NCBI RefSeq assembly: GCF_003268655.1
Contig: NZ_CP029642.1
Span: 1 to 64,000, forward strand
Direction of reading: 5' to 3'
DNA length: 64,000 bases
Origin: Arthrobacter dokdonellae
Lineage (GTDB): Bacteria > Actinomycetota > Actinomycetes > Actinomycetales > Micrococcaceae
Position 1 is the first letter of the stretch, and every line of letters starts with the position of its first letter. Below are positions 19,783 through 28,114 of the stretch, piece by piece. A program made the translations under genes and the position numbers. The notes under the pieces were generated by a model. The model was not told where the DNA came from and did not search any database. It saw only the letters and a list, made by a program, of their open reading frames with translations.

Positions 19783-19946
19783 GGTGACTGGCGCGTTCTT
19801 TTCTGCTGGTGCTCGGGCTGGGCCGGAACCTCTTGTGACGCTGTGCAGGTTCCCCTTAAGTCCAGTATGGCGCTAATGTTCAATAAGTAAAAGTGATGTT
19901 TTTTGATGAATATGACTCTGATTTACTTACCGTTTTGGAGGCTTCC

Positions 19947-20891
19947 ATGCTGGACGTCAAACGCCTGCGCCTGCTTCGCGAACTGCACATCCGCGGAACG
20001 CTTGCCGGTGTGGCTCTCGCCTTGCAGTACAGCCCTTCGGCGGTGTCGCAGCAGCTTGCGCTGCTGGAGAAGGAAGCAGGGGTGAAACTGCTGCGGAAGG
20101 TGGGCCGGCGCGTCCAGCTCACGGCGCAGGCGGAGATCCTGGTGGCCCACACCGCCGAGATCCTGGAGACGCTCGAGCGGGCCGAGGCGGACATGTCCGC
20201 GTCCCTGACCACCGTCACGGGAACCGTGAAGCTGGCCGTGTTCCAGTCTGCTGCGCTGGCCCTGCTGCCGGAAATGCTCACGGCCATGGTCCGGGACTAT
20301 CCGGAGGTGCGGATAGAAATGACACAGCGCGAGCCCGAGACAGCCCTCTACGAGACGTGGGCGCGCGACTTTGACTTGGTGGTGGCCGAACAGTATCCGG
20401 GCCATGCCGCGCCGCGCCACCCCGAGCTGGACCGGGTGGTGCTCACCACGGACGCGATCCGCCTGGCGGTCCCCTCCCCCGGGGCCGCCGGCACGGTTTC
20501 CCATCTGCGCGGCGGGCCGATCCTGCACATCGAGGACACGGCCGGGCTGCCGTGGGTCATGGAACCGCGCGGGGCGGCGTCGCGGCACTGGGCCGAGCAG
20601 GCGTGCCGCCAGGCCGGTTTTGAACCCGACGTGCGTTTTGAAACGGCCGACCTTCAGGCCCAGGTCCGCCTCATCGAGTCCGGCAATGCCGTGGCCCTGA
20701 TGCCGGACTTGATGTGGACCGGGCGGACGCCCGCAGTGACCCTCATCGAGCTGCCGGGACACCCGCACCGCACGGTGTTCACCTCGGCGCGCCGTGCCAG
20801 CCGCAGCCGCCCGGCCATTTTGGCCTGCCGGGAAATCCTGGAGCAGGCAGCCCGTGGCATTTCCGGGGATGCGCCGCCGCCGCCATCTTGA
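19947..20891 (+). CDS. LysR-family transcriptional regulator
   Basis: A 314-residue LysR protein. The N-terminal winged helix is LRLLRELHIRGTLAGVALAL followed by QYSPSAVSQQLALLEKEAGV; the periplasmic-binding-like effector domain runs from about residue 90. ATG 19947 is chosen because TTGGAGG lies 6-9 nt before it; an in-frame ATG at 19893 has no such site. It is divergent from putA with a 164-bp gap that includes an AT-rich stretch, so proline-dependent control of putA is the simplest inference. Confidence 0.9.
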   Translation: MLDVKRLRLLRELHIRGTLAGVALALQYSPSAVSQQLALLEKEAGVKLLRKVGRRVQLTAQAEILVAHTAEILETLERAEADMSASLTTVTGTVKLAVFQSAALALLPEMLTAMVRDYPEVRIEMTQREPETALYETWARDFDLVVAEQYPGHAAPRHPELDRVVLTTDAIRLAVPSPGAAGTVSHLRGGPILHIEDTAGLPWVMEPRGAASRHWAEQACRQAGFEPDVRFETADLQAQVRLIESGNAVALMPDLMWTGRTPAVTLIELPGHPHRTVFTSARRASRSRPAILACREILEQAARGISGDAPPPPS

Positions 20892-20948
20892 GTACGACGC
20901 CGGATGCTTAAGCATCCACCTCCCGGTCCTCCATGGGACCATGGAAGC

Positions 20949-21905
20949 ATGACCGCCACCGCCACGCACCCCGGACCTTCACTGGTCTGGGACGCCGGCG
21001 GTCCATACAACCTGCACCAGACTCTGGGCATCATTGGCCGCGGACCGGCCGACCGCACGGTGCGGCTCACCCCTGCCGCGGCGTGGCTGGCCTTCAACAC
21101 CCCGGAGGGGCCGGCCACCCTCGGCATCAGCCAGCGCGGGGCCGAGCTGCACGCCCGCGCCTGGGGCCTTGGCGCCGAGCATGCGCTCACCGGCACCCCG
21201 GCCCTCCTCGGCTCGGACGACGACTGGTCCCACTTTGACTCCGCAGAGTTCCACGCAACCCTCCCCCGCCTCGCCCGGGAAGCGCGACGCCGGCACCCGG
21301 CAGTGCGCCTGCCCGCCACCGGGCGCGTGGTCGACTCCCTGGTGCCAGCCATCCTGGAACAGAAGGTCACCGCGCTGGAGGCCCACCGCGGCTACGCCGC
21401 CCTGGTGCGTAAGTTCGGAACCCCGGCCCCGGGCGCGGGCAGCCACCCGGACATCCCCCCGGACCTGATGGTCGCGCCCACCCCGCGACAATGGGCAAAA
21501 ATCCCTTCCTGGGACTGGCACAAGGCGGGAGTCGGGCCGCAGCGTTCGGCGACGGTGCTGCGGGCGGTGGGTTCGGCGTCGGGCCTGGAACGGCTGGCCC
21601 AGCTGCCGCCGGCGGACGCGGCGTCGAAGATGCAAACCATTCCGGGAATCGGCGTGTGGACGGCGGCGGAGGTCACCCAGCGCACCCACGGCGACGCCGA
21701 CCAGGTGGCCGTCGGCGACTACCACCTCGCGGCGTTCGTCGGCTGGGCGCTCGCCGGAAAACCCGTGGACGATTCCGGCATGCTGGAGCTTTTGGAACCC
21801 TGGCGCGGGCACCGGCAGCGCGTGGTTCGGATGCTGTACCTCAGCGGATTTCGCAAGCCCGCGTTCGGGCCGCGCATGACCATCCAGGACCATCGCGCGC
21901 ACTGA
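20949..21905 (+). CDS. DNA-3-methyladenine glycosylase-like HhH-GPD protein
   Basis: Base-excision repair glycosylase of the AlkA class, 318 residues. The helix-hairpin-helix is MQTIPGIGVWTAAEVTQR, and the likely catalytic Asp is in QVAVGDYHLAAFVGWAL. The N-terminal third (FNTPEGPATLGISQR) is of the AlkA_N type in length, and LPATGRVVDSLVPAILEQKV precedes the GPD core. It would remove alkylated purines. There is no adjacent Ada gene. ATG 20949 is the first good start. Confidence 0.85.
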   Translation: MTATATHPGPSLVWDAGGPYNLHQTLGIIGRGPADRTVRLTPAAAWLAFNTPEGPATLGISQRGAELHARAWGLGAEHALTGTPALLGSDDDWSHFDSAEFHATLPRLAREARRRHPAVRLPATGRVVDSLVPAILEQKVTALEAHRGYAALVRKFGTPAPGAGSHPDIPPDLMVAPTPRQWAKIPSWDWHKAGVGPQRSATVLRAVGSASGLERLAQLPPADAASKMQTIPGIGVWTAAEVTQRTHGDADQVAVGDYHLAAFVGWALAGKPVDDSGMLELLEPWRGHRQRVVRMLYLSGFRKPAFGPRMTIQDHRAH

Positions 21906-21974
21906 ACCCGCGGGAAGCGTTCACACGGCGGAATGACTTCCCGTCCCCACGCCCGCATCGCCTAGGCTGGTGGC

Positions 21975-22253
21975 ATGAGCGACGTCATCAACCTCCAGGC
22001 CACCTTCATCCCGAACGAGGGCGAATTCTTCCGCGTGAAGCTCGCCCTCGAGATCGCCATCGAGCAGGTCGTTGAGGAGACCGGCTGCATCCGGTACGAG
22101 ATCACTCAGGAGTCGGAGGAAAAGATTGTCCTGACCGAGCAGTGGGCCTCCGAGGAAGACCTCACCAGGCACAGCAAGGGCATTGCCGTGCAGGATCTCA
22201 ACGAGTCCCTGAGCGCGCTGCTGGCCGAGCCAGTCAAGCTGGACCGCTCTTAA
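21975..22253 (+). CDS. Antibiotic biosynthesis monooxygenase (ABM) family protein
   Basis: A 92-residue dimeric alpha+beta barrel protein. It shows the ABM pattern: LQATFIPNEGEFFRVKLALE, then the conserved TGCIRYEIT and IVLTEQWASEEDLTRH with the typical His, and a short helix. Relatives include quinol monooxygenase YgiN and heme-degrading proteins; the substrate is unknown. It stands alone and converges on the thioredoxin gene 9 bp away. Confidence 0.88.
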   Translation: MSDVINLQATFIPNEGEFFRVKLALEIAIEQVVEETGCIRYEITQESEEKIVLTEQWASEEDLTRHSKGIAVQDLNESLSALLAEPVKLDRS

Positions 22254-22262
22254 GCGCCGATG

Positions 22263-22652
22263 CTAGTCGGCTGACTTGCCGTCCGCGGCTCCGGCCTGCT
22301 GCTTGGCAACGGCGGAGTGGACCTCGGTCATGTCCAGGTCCTTGACGGCGGTGATGACCTTGTCCAGGTCGGTGCCGCTGAGCGCGCCGGGCTGGGCGAA
22401 CACCAGCACTTTCTCGCGGAACGCCATCAGCGTGGGGATGGAGGTGATGTTGGCCTCGGCGGCGAGCTGCTGCTGCGCCTCGGTGTCGACCTTGCCGAAC
22501 ACGACGTCGTCGTGCTTGTCCGAGGCAGCCTCATAAGTGGGTGCAAAGCGCACGCACGGCTGGCACCAGGAAGCCCAAAAGTCCACGAACACGATGTCGT
22601 TGCTTTCGATGGTGGTGCCGAACGATTCGGTGGTGATTTCAACGGTAGCCAT
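22263..22652 (-). CDS. Thioredoxin-family protein
   Basis: A 129-residue cytosolic thiol-disulfide protein. The active site is FWASWCQPCVRFAP, so the dipeptide between the cysteines is Gln-Pro instead of the classic Gly-Pro; this raises the redox potential in some relatives. The cis-Pro is in TSIPTLMAFREK. The C-terminal 20 residues (AVAKQQAGAADGKSAD) are an extra tail. It lies 73 bp downstream of the MFS gene. Its ribosome site and start codon fall inside a perfect inverted repeat (22645-22690). Confidence 0.92.
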   Translation of the reverse strand: MATVEITTESFGTTIESNDIVFVDFWASWCQPCVRFAPTYEAASDKHDDVVFGKVDTEAQQQLAAEANITSIPTLMAFREKVLVFAQPGALSGTDLDKVITAVKDLDMTEVHSAVAKQQAGAADGKSAD

Positions 22653-22690
22653 GCCTTCCACGGTACGTGACCGCGGGAAGGCATGGCTAC
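22645..22690. promoter_or_regulatory. Inverted repeat over the thioredoxin start site
   Basis: Perfect 15-bp arms at 22645-22659 and 22676-22690 with a 16-nt loop. On the minus strand the downstream arm holds the ribosome site GGAAGG and ATG of the thioredoxin gene. It can also serve as the hairpin ending the MFS transcript. Confidence 0.7.
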
Positions 22691-22725
22691 TGGTTTCGCT
22701 CAGCGCGTGAGCGGGAATGTCGGTG

Positions 22726-23955
22726 TTAGACGCCCTCAGGCTCATGGGCGGCGAGGTACTTGCGCCCGCCAAAGATCACCGCGGCGCTGACCAGCACCAT
22801 GGCGGCGGCCACCAGGAAGGTGATGGACGCGGAGGAGTGTTCGGCAATTTTTGCGGCCAGGAACGGCGCCAGGGCGCCGCCCATCCAGCGCACAAAGTTA
22901 TAACCGGCACTCGCCACGGGACGCGGGGAATCGGAGACGGCCATGGCCATTTCGGTGAACAGCGTGTTGTTGATGCCCAGCAGCGCGCCGGAGACGATGG
23001 TCAGGACCACGATCACCGTCACCGAATGCCCGGCGGCCAGCGCCAGCCCGGCCAGCACCACCATCAGGCCAAGCAGCGACCCGGTAAGCGACTTCACCGG
23101 GCCGAAGCGGCGCTGCACAATCGGGGCCACGAACACGGAGAACACCGCTACAGCCACGCCCCAGCCAAAGAACACCGCACCGATGCCGTAGGCGTTGAAG
23201 CCCAGGATGAACGGCACAAACGCCAGGATGGTGAAGAAACCGTAGTTGTAAAACAGGGCGCTGCCGGCGGTGGTGCGCAGACCCTTGTGGCCCAGCGCCA
23301 CCAGCGGGTCCCGCAGCCGGGTCTTCACCGCAGGAACGGGAGACTTCGGCAGCAGCACGACCACCAGGATGAAGGCCACCGCCATGGCCGTTGCGGTGCC
23401 GAAGAATGGCGCCCGCCACTGCCAGCCGCCCAGCAGCGCGCCCATGAGCGGGCCGAGCGACAGGCCCAGGCCCAGGGCCGCCTCATAGAGAATGATGGCG
23501 GTCGCGGCGCCACCCGAGGCCACGCCCACCATCACGGCCAGCGAGGTCGCCACGAACAGGGCGTTGCCCAGCCCCCAGCCGGCACGGAAACCGACCAGCG
23601 CGTCGACCGTGTTGGACAGGCCGGAGAGTGCGGAGAAGACCACGATGACGAACAGCCCGATCAGCAGTGTCTTCTTGCCCCCGATGCGGGAGGAGACAAA
23701 TCCCGTGATCAGCATGGCAATGGCCGTCACCAGGAAGTAGCTGGTGAACAGCAGTGAGACCTGGCTCGGCGTGGCCTGCAGGTTTTTGGCGATGGCCGGC
23801 AGGATCGGGTCCACCAGGCCGATCCCCATGAACGCGAAGACGGCCGCAAAGGCAACGGCCCACACGGCCTTCGGCTGCTTGAGCATGGACCGTTTCTCGT
23901 CGACGAGGACGTCCTCGATTTCCTGGGCAGTGTTTTCTGCCATGTTGGCCTGCAC
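22726..23955 (-). CDS. MFS transporter (drug:H+ antiporter type)
   Basis: Inner-membrane efflux protein of 409 residues with about 12 predicted hydrophobic segments. The first helix region is WAVAFAAVFAFMGIGLVDPI and the family loop motif reads GFVSSRIGGKKTLLIGL. LGNALFVATSLAVMVGVASG and the GPLMGALLGGWQWRAPFF stretch fit the 12- or 14-TMS drug exporter groups. GTG 23955 is chosen because AAGGAG lies 6 nt upstream; the earlier TTG has none. It follows marR by 61 bp and likely shares its promoter and operator. Confidence 0.9.
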   Translation of the reverse strand: MQANMAENTAQEIEDVLVDEKRSMLKQPKAVWAVAFAAVFAFMGIGLVDPILPAIAKNLQATPSQVSLLFTSYFLVTAIAMLITGFVSSRIGGKKTLLIGLFVIVVFSALSGLSNTVDALVGFRAGWGLGNALFVATSLAVMVGVASGGAATAIILYEAALGLGLSLGPLMGALLGGWQWRAPFFGTATAMAVAFILVVVLLPKSPVPAVKTRLRDPLVALGHKGLRTTAGSALFYNYGFFTILAFVPFILGFNAYGIGAVFFGWGVAVAVFSVFVAPIVQRRFGPVKSLTGSLLGLMVVLAGLALAAGHSVTVIVVLTIVSGALLGINNTLFTEMAMAVSDSPRPVASAGYNFVRWMGGALAPFLAAKIAEHSSASITFLVAAAMVLVSAAVIFGGRKYLAAHEPEGV

Positions 23956-24016
23956 GAGTTTCTCCTTACTAGGGTTCAAATTGCATGTACGACGGCGAGC
24001 CGCGCCCGCGCCGGGA

Positions 24017-24448
24017 TCAGGACTTCAGCGCCGCATTGAGTTTGGCGATGGCGGGGATGGCGTCATTGATGGCCTGTTTTTCCCCGGCCGAGAGCGTTTC
24101 CAGGGCCGCCGCCATATTGGCGTTTCGCCGCCTGTTCGCTTCGATGAGCACCTTCCTGCCGGTCTCAGTGAGGTGGACCAGCACGGCCCGGGCGTCCGAT
24201 TCATCAGGCATCCGCTGGACCAGCCCCGCAGCCTCAAGCTTGATGACCTGCTCCGTGGCGCTTGGCACACGGATCCCCGCGTACTTGGCGATGGCACTGA
24301 CGCGCATCGGTTGGGCGGAGATCATGTTCAAGGTGCTGACCTGGTTGGTGCTCAGCTCGCCTTCAGCGTCGATCGACCGCGAAAGGTAGACAGCCTGGCG
24401 CAGGATGTCGCGGTAGCGGCCGGCCAGTTTCTCGAAATCTTCACTCAT
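24017..24448 (-). CDS. MarR-family transcriptional regulator
   Basis: A 143-residue winged-helix repressor. Visible parts: dimerisation helix (FEKLAGRYRDILRQAVYLS), recognition region (MRVSAIAKYAGIRVPSATEQ with VIKLEAAGLVQRM) and wing DESDARAVLVHLTETGR. The start codon at 24448 is immediately next to a palindromic operator. It heads an apparent operon with the MFS exporter, so ligand-relieved repression of that exporter is the expected role. The ligand is unknown. Confidence 0.93.
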   Translation of the reverse strand: MSEDFEKLAGRYRDILRQAVYLSRSIDAEGELSTNQVSTLNMISAQPMRVSAIAKYAGIRVPSATEQVIKLEAAGLVQRMPDESDARAVLVHLTETGRKVLIEANRRRNANMAAALETLSAGEKQAINDAIPAIAKLNAALKS

Positions 24449-24449
24449 A

Positions 24450-24479
24450 GTTAGACAGCCTAACATTAGGCTGCCTAAC
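24450..24479. promoter_or_regulatory. MarR operator palindrome
   Basis: GTTAGACAGCCTAA at 24450-24463 and TTAGGCTGCCTAAC at 24466-24479 form a 14-bp-arm palindrome with a 2-bp centre and one mismatch. It sits 1 bp from the marR start and 27 bp before the GNAT start, so it could control both directions. Confidence 0.8.
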
Positions 24480-24506
24480 AGTCAACGGGAAGCCTATGAT
24501 GAGGCC

Positions 24507-25172
24507 ATGGAATTGGCCACCGCGCGTCTGGTGCTGCGCGAATACACAACCTCCGACTTTGCCGCCGTCCACGCCTTTGCGTCGGACGCGCGGACGCTGG
24601 AATTTGTGGACTGGTGCCCCAACTCGGACCGGGATACCCGCGACTTCCTCGAATTCTGCCGCGCACGGGCCAGCGAGGTCCCGCGTACGAACCGCACTCT
24701 CGCCATAACGCTGGACAGCGAGGTCATCGGCTCCATCGGCCTGACGGTCAAGGCACGGGTGGGCAAGGACGGAGGCCGCGAAGCGGAAATCGGCTACACC
24801 CTCCACCCGGACCGGTGGGGCAAGGGCCATGCCACGGAGGCGGCCGTGGCGCTCGTTGACTTTGGGTTATCCCAGCTGCACCTCGCCCGCATCACGGCGA
24901 CCTGCCGGCCCGAAAACACCGCGTCCGCCGGTGTGCTGCAAAAAATCGGCATGAGACAAGTGGGCCTGCTGAAGAACGACCGGCTGATCCGCGGCGCGTG
25001 GATGGACTCCCTGGTGTTTGCCATCGAGGCCGAAGCCAGCCCACCCCGTCCGCTCAACGGGCCTGCGGCGAATCGGCCCCTGAGAGACGGCCCGCTCCCG
25101 TGCGCGTCGATGAACACGGCCGGCGCGTGTGGGGGAAGGCCGCGGGCTTGGCCAATGGCCACCCGTGCCTGA
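24507..25172 (+). CDS. GNAT N-acetyltransferase (RimJ/RimL type)
   Basis: A 221-residue acetyltransferase. It opens ELATARLVLREYTTSDFAAV; the acetyl-CoA loop is EIGYTLHPDRWGKGHATEA with R-x-x-G-x-G/A form; the C-terminal ENTASAGVLQKIGMRQVGLL completes the fold. It resembles ribosomal-protein or antibiotic-type GNATs, acceptor unknown. The last 45 residues are Pro/Arg-rich and not family-like. It diverges from marR across the palindrome at 24450-24479. Confidence 0.9.
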   Translation: MELATARLVLREYTTSDFAAVHAFASDARTLEFVDWCPNSDRDTRDFLEFCRARASEVPRTNRTLAITLDSEVIGSIGLTVKARVGKDGGREAEIGYTLHPDRWGKGHATEAAVALVDFGLSQLHLARITATCRPENTASAGVLQKIGMRQVGLLKNDRLIRGAWMDSLVFAIEAEASPPRPLNGPAANRPLRDGPLPCASMNTAGACGGRPRAWPMATRA

Positions 25173-25273
25173 GGCCCCCGGCAGGCGGCGGCATGGGCCG
25201 CCACCTCATCCACCCTCGAGGTGCCTTTCCGCCCGAGGGCGGCACTCCCCGCGGGGCCGGCCCGCAGCGGCCG

Positions 25274-25903
25274 TTAGACCTTGGACTTGCGGTATCCGGC
25301 GTTGCGCGCCGCCGACTCGGTCGTGAAGCAGATTTCGGGCGTGGTCTTGTTGTAGAACCTCTGACCCTTCAGGTGGTAGATCCTGCTCGGCGCGTTGCCC
25401 TTGATGGGCGCCCAGGCCGGGCAGTTCCACTTGCTGGCGGGCTTTGACGACGCCGGCTTCGGCGCCGGCGCCACCTTCACATACTTGGCACCGCTGGACG
25501 AAGCCTTCAGGGCCGCCTGCCCGGGAAGGCGCAGCGACCACTTTCCGGATACTGCGGCCGGGATCCCCAGTTTCACGTATCCGCGGGCATTGCTGCGGAC
25601 CGTGCGGAAGGCCTTGTTGGGCGCCGAACCGTCGGGATCAAAATAGACGGTTGCCGTGACCGTTCCAGTGTTCGCCCAACGGTTTCCCGCGAGTTTTTGG
25701 GCCTGTGCCGAAAGGGTGATGGTCTTCCCCTTGACAACGCTGGCGGGGCCGGCGGCAAAGGCGGACACGCGGCTGTTGCCGGCTGTCGCCGCCTCTGCCT
25801 GGGCCGGCACTGCTAGGGCTGGGGCCAGGACCGCCAGGGTGGCGGCGGCAATCAACATGAAACGGCGCAGGGCAAGCCGGCCGGCGCGGACAGAGGTGTT
25901 CAA
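25274..25903 (-). CDS. Exported protein with C-terminal sunset-type domain
   Basis: About 209 residues. A signal peptide (LALRRFMLIAAATLAVLAPA, then VPAQAEA) suggests secretion. The middle (SVVKGKTITLSAQAQKL, GSAPNKAFRTVRSNARGYV) looks like an Ig/cadherin-like beta domain seen in actinobacterial secreted proteins. The C-terminal 50 residues have WNCPAWAPIKGN, YHLKGQRFYNKTTPEICFTT and NAGYRKSKV, which match the sunset/excalibur-like small Cys domain. The start is uncertain: TTG 25903 has GGGGGAG 4 nt upstream; a longer TTG start at 25939 is also open. The function is unknown. Confidence 0.8.
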   Translation of the reverse strand: MNTSVRAGRLALRRFMLIAAATLAVLAPALAVPAQAEAATAGNSRVSAFAAGPASVVKGKTITLSAQAQKLAGNRWANTGTVTATVYFDPDGSAPNKAFRTVRSNARGYVKLGIPAAVSGKWSLRLPGQAALKASSSGAKYVKVAPAPKPASSKPASKWNCPAWAPIKGNAPSRIYHLKGQRFYNKTTPEICFTTESAARNAGYRKSKV

Positions 25904-25969
25904 GTGCTCCCCCAAGGAGTCGGCCGACGATCTCGGCAAAAGGAATTGGCGCCTTATTCTAACCGGGCG

Positions 25970-26683
25970 TCAGTCGACAGGGCCGATCATCGAGACAAAC
26001 TCGCGGGCGTCGCCGTCGGATACGTCTGCGTGGCCGCGCAGCAGGCGGGCTGCGCCGTCAAGGTCCCCGGACAGCGCCAGGGAACGGATGCGGCCAAAAA
26101 TTTCCTCGTTCAGGCGCGTGCTGGCCACCTCCCGGACCTCGTCGCCGCGCGAAACGATGGCGCGGTAGCGGTAGGTCCCGGCAGCCACGGCAGGCTTCGG
26201 CGCGACGGGTTCGGGGCCTGCAGTCGCCGGTTCGGCCGGCTCCGCCCCAGCCGGCTCCGCCCCAGCCGGCTTCGGCACAGCCGACTCCGGGCCAGGCTCA
26301 AGGATGTCCTCATCTGCGAAGGGCTGCCCGTCGGCAACGGGGTCCGGTGATGGCTGCGGGAATTCGGCCAGGGCGGCCACGGCTGCCGCGGCTTGGCCAA
26401 GGCTGGAACGCGTGGCCTTCCGGTAGGCCTGGACCGCGTTGAGGACCTGTTGCCGGGCAATGAGTGAATACACGGCCCGGTGTGCCTCCGGCGTCAACCT
26501 GGCGCTGGCCTCCTCCGCCATCTCGCGGGTGGCTCGGGGCCGGCGCGGCGTGGGCTTCGCGGTCCGGGGCCGCGGGCCTTCGGCGTCCTGAAGGGCACGG
26601 CCCTTGCGGCCCATGAACCGCGAGGCCACGACCACGGCAATGACAATGACCAGCACAATGGCCAGGGGCACAAGGTATTCCAT
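25970..26683 (-). CDS. Membrane-anchored protein of unknown function
   Basis: A 237-residue protein not assigned to a family. One N-terminal transmembrane helix (LVPLAIVLVIVIAVVVASRF) is followed by a basic stretch (ARRGRK-like MGRKGRALQD). A helical part (EASARLTPEAHRAVYSLIAR) contains conserved-looking LNAVQAYRKATRSSLGQAAA, often seen in hypothetical actinobacterial proteins. A Pro/Ala linker contains PAGAEPAGAEP repeats. The C-terminal region (YRYRAIVSRGDEVREVAST and LSGDLDGAARLLRGH) may be structured. It lies downstream of the tRNA-Tyr terminator hairpin. Confidence 0.75.
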   Translation of the reverse strand: MEYLVPLAIVLVIVIAVVVASRFMGRKGRALQDAEGPRPRTAKPTPRRPRATREMAEEASARLTPEAHRAVYSLIARQQVLNAVQAYRKATRSSLGQAAAAVAALAEFPQPSPDPVADGQPFADEDILEPGPESAVPKPAGAEPAGAEPAEPATAGPEPVAPKPAVAAGTYRYRAIVSRGDEVREVASTRLNEEIFGRIRSLALSGDLDGAARLLRGHADVSDGDAREFVSMIGPVD

Positions 26684-26726
26684 GCCCTAACTGTAGTTGC
26701 CCGGCCCTTTGCGCGGGCCCTTGTTA

Positions 26727-26775
26727 ACAACGGAAGCCCGGAACGCCGTTGTGCGGCATTCCGGGCTTCCGTTGT
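26727..26775 (-). terminator. Hairpin after tRNA-Tyr
   Basis: A 22-bp stem pairs 26727-26748 with 26754-26775; the only non-Watson-Crick position is one wobble or mismatch. The minus strand runs directly from the CCA end of the tRNA into this stem and then into TTAACAAGG. A strong terminator for the tRNA transcript. Confidence 0.85.
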
Positions 26776-26859
26776 GGTGGCAGATACTGGATTCGAACCA
26801 GTGAAGGCGTTGCCAGCTGATTTACAGTCAGCCCCCTTTGGCCACTCGGGTAATCTGCC
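26775..26859 (-). tRNA. tRNA-Tyr (GTA)
   Basis: Class II tRNA on the minus strand. The acceptor arm GGCAGAT pairs with ATCTGCC, followed by the discriminator A and an encoded CCA. The anticodon stem-loop CTGACTGTAAATCAG carries anticodon GTA (26823-26825). The T arm shows GGTTCGAATCC. The variable arm is long, as expected for bacterial tRNA-Tyr. Its total length is 85 nt with CCA. Confidence 0.95.
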
Positions 26860-26985
26860 ATGGCCTGCCAGGTGTAGATATCCCACCTGGCTTTTCGCCC
26901 CCATCAAGTGGGAGCAGTAAAACAATACAAGGTATTCGGCCAAGAATCGAATCGGACTTTGGCAGCGGCCACGGCGGCCGCGTCA

Positions 26986-27342
26986 TTAGGCCTGGGTGCC
27001 GGCCTGGATGCGGCGGACCAACTGTTTTTCAAGGAACGCGGCCTGTTCGGGCGTGACCTGCCGCAGTGCCACCGCGCGGGCCATGTCGGCCTGCACGCCC
27101 GCAATGCGCGACGACGCCGAGTTAACCGGTGAGGCCAGGATGGCCGCGGGATCCTGGCTGACAACCGGCCCGGACAGGGCCGTCACGGCCGCCAGCGTTG
27201 CCGCCGCCATGGCCGTTCCCACCGCAACTTTCATGCCCGGTCGGGACTTGGCCGGGGCGGCACTGCCTTGCATCGGGGCCACGGCGGGTGGCGCGGCAGG
27301 GACGGGGTCCGGTTCCGGCGTCGTGCCTGGGGTTTGTCGCAC
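26986..27342 (-). CDS. Small protein with one hydrophobic segment, unknown function
   Basis: 118 residues. The first 35 are Pro/Ala-rich and cytoplasmic-looking. A hydrophobic segment follows (VAVGTAMAAATLAAVTALSG), then an exported or extracytoplasmic tail with RIAGVQADMARAVALRQVTP and EQAAFLEKQLVRRIQAG, a heptad-like helix. No family was recognised. The start ATG 27342 follows AGGAGGA. Likely single-pass membrane protein. Confidence 0.7.
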   Translation of the reverse strand: MRQTPGTTPEPDPVPAAPPAVAPMQGSAAPAKSRPGMKVAVGTAMAAATLAAVTALSGPVVSQDPAAILASPVNSASSRIAGVQADMARAVALRQVTPEQAAFLEKQLVRRIQAGTQA

Positions 27343-27528
27343 TGGGTCCTCCTGAAGTCACGGTCTCAACACGTACAACGATGCGGGGGGCAGATGTGCT
27401 CCCGCCACGCGTCCGCTTGGAGCGAACTGTGAAGGGCCCGGGGCAGCCGGCTGGACGCACCCTTTTGCCCCTATCGTCTACGCTAGAAGGCAAATCAACC
27501 GGCGCTTTTTCATGCACGTGGAGGAATC

Positions 27529-28017
27529 ATGGCAAGTGAGTCAACGTTTGACGTCGTCAGCAAGGTGGACAAGCAGGAAGTCGCCAACGCGCTGAACCAG
27601 GCCCAGAAGGAAGTGGCCCAGCGCTACGACTTCAAGGGTGTGGGGGCCGAGATCGACTTCAGCGGCGAGAAGATCCTGCTCAAGGCAAACTCTGAAGAGC
27701 GCGTCATGGCTGTCATGGACGTCTTTGAGTCGAAGCTGATCAAGCGCGGCATTTCGCTGAAGTCGCTCGACGCCGGCGAACCGTACGCGTCCGGCAAGGA
27801 GTACCGGCTGGAGGCCTCCATCAAGGAAGGCATCGCCCAGGACGTGGCCAAGAAGATCAACAAGCTGATCCGCGACGAGGGCCCCAAGGGTGTGAAGTCC
27901 ACCATCCAGGGGGATGAACTGCGTGTGAGCTCCAAGAGCCGCGACGACCTGCAATCCGTCATGGCCCTGCTGCGCAAGTTTGAGGACGCGGACCTGCAAT
28001 TCGTCAACATGCGCTGA
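27529..28017 (+). CDS. yajQ: YajQ family nucleotide-binding protein
   Basis: 162 residues, the normal length of the family. It begins STFDVVSKVDKQEVANALNQ with the characteristic AQKEVAQRYDFKG and IKEGIAQDVAKKINKLIRDE, ending LQFVNMR. YajQ proteins bind cyclic di-GMP in Xanthomonas and otherwise act as RNA/nucleotide-binding cytosolic proteins; which applies here cannot be seen. GGAGG precedes the ATG at 27529. Confidence 0.95.
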   Translation: MASESTFDVVSKVDKQEVANALNQAQKEVAQRYDFKGVGAEIDFSGEKILLKANSEERVMAVMDVFESKLIKRGISLKSLDAGEPYASGKEYRLEASIKEGIAQDVAKKINKLIRDEGPKGVKSTIQGDELRVSSKSRDDLQSVMALLRKFEDADLQFVNMR

Positions 28018-28114
28018 CCGTGGACCGGTACGCCGGGGCACTTGTGGGGCCGCCCCGGCGGGCATAGGCTCGTGACTTATCCTGATCTTCCACTTCACTT
28101 TGTAAGGAGCAGCC

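Noticed and set aside
16351..19890. A 921-residue plus-strand ORF antisense to putA
   Set aside because: Composition is typical of the complement of a high-GC gene; it contains no domain and putA is certain.
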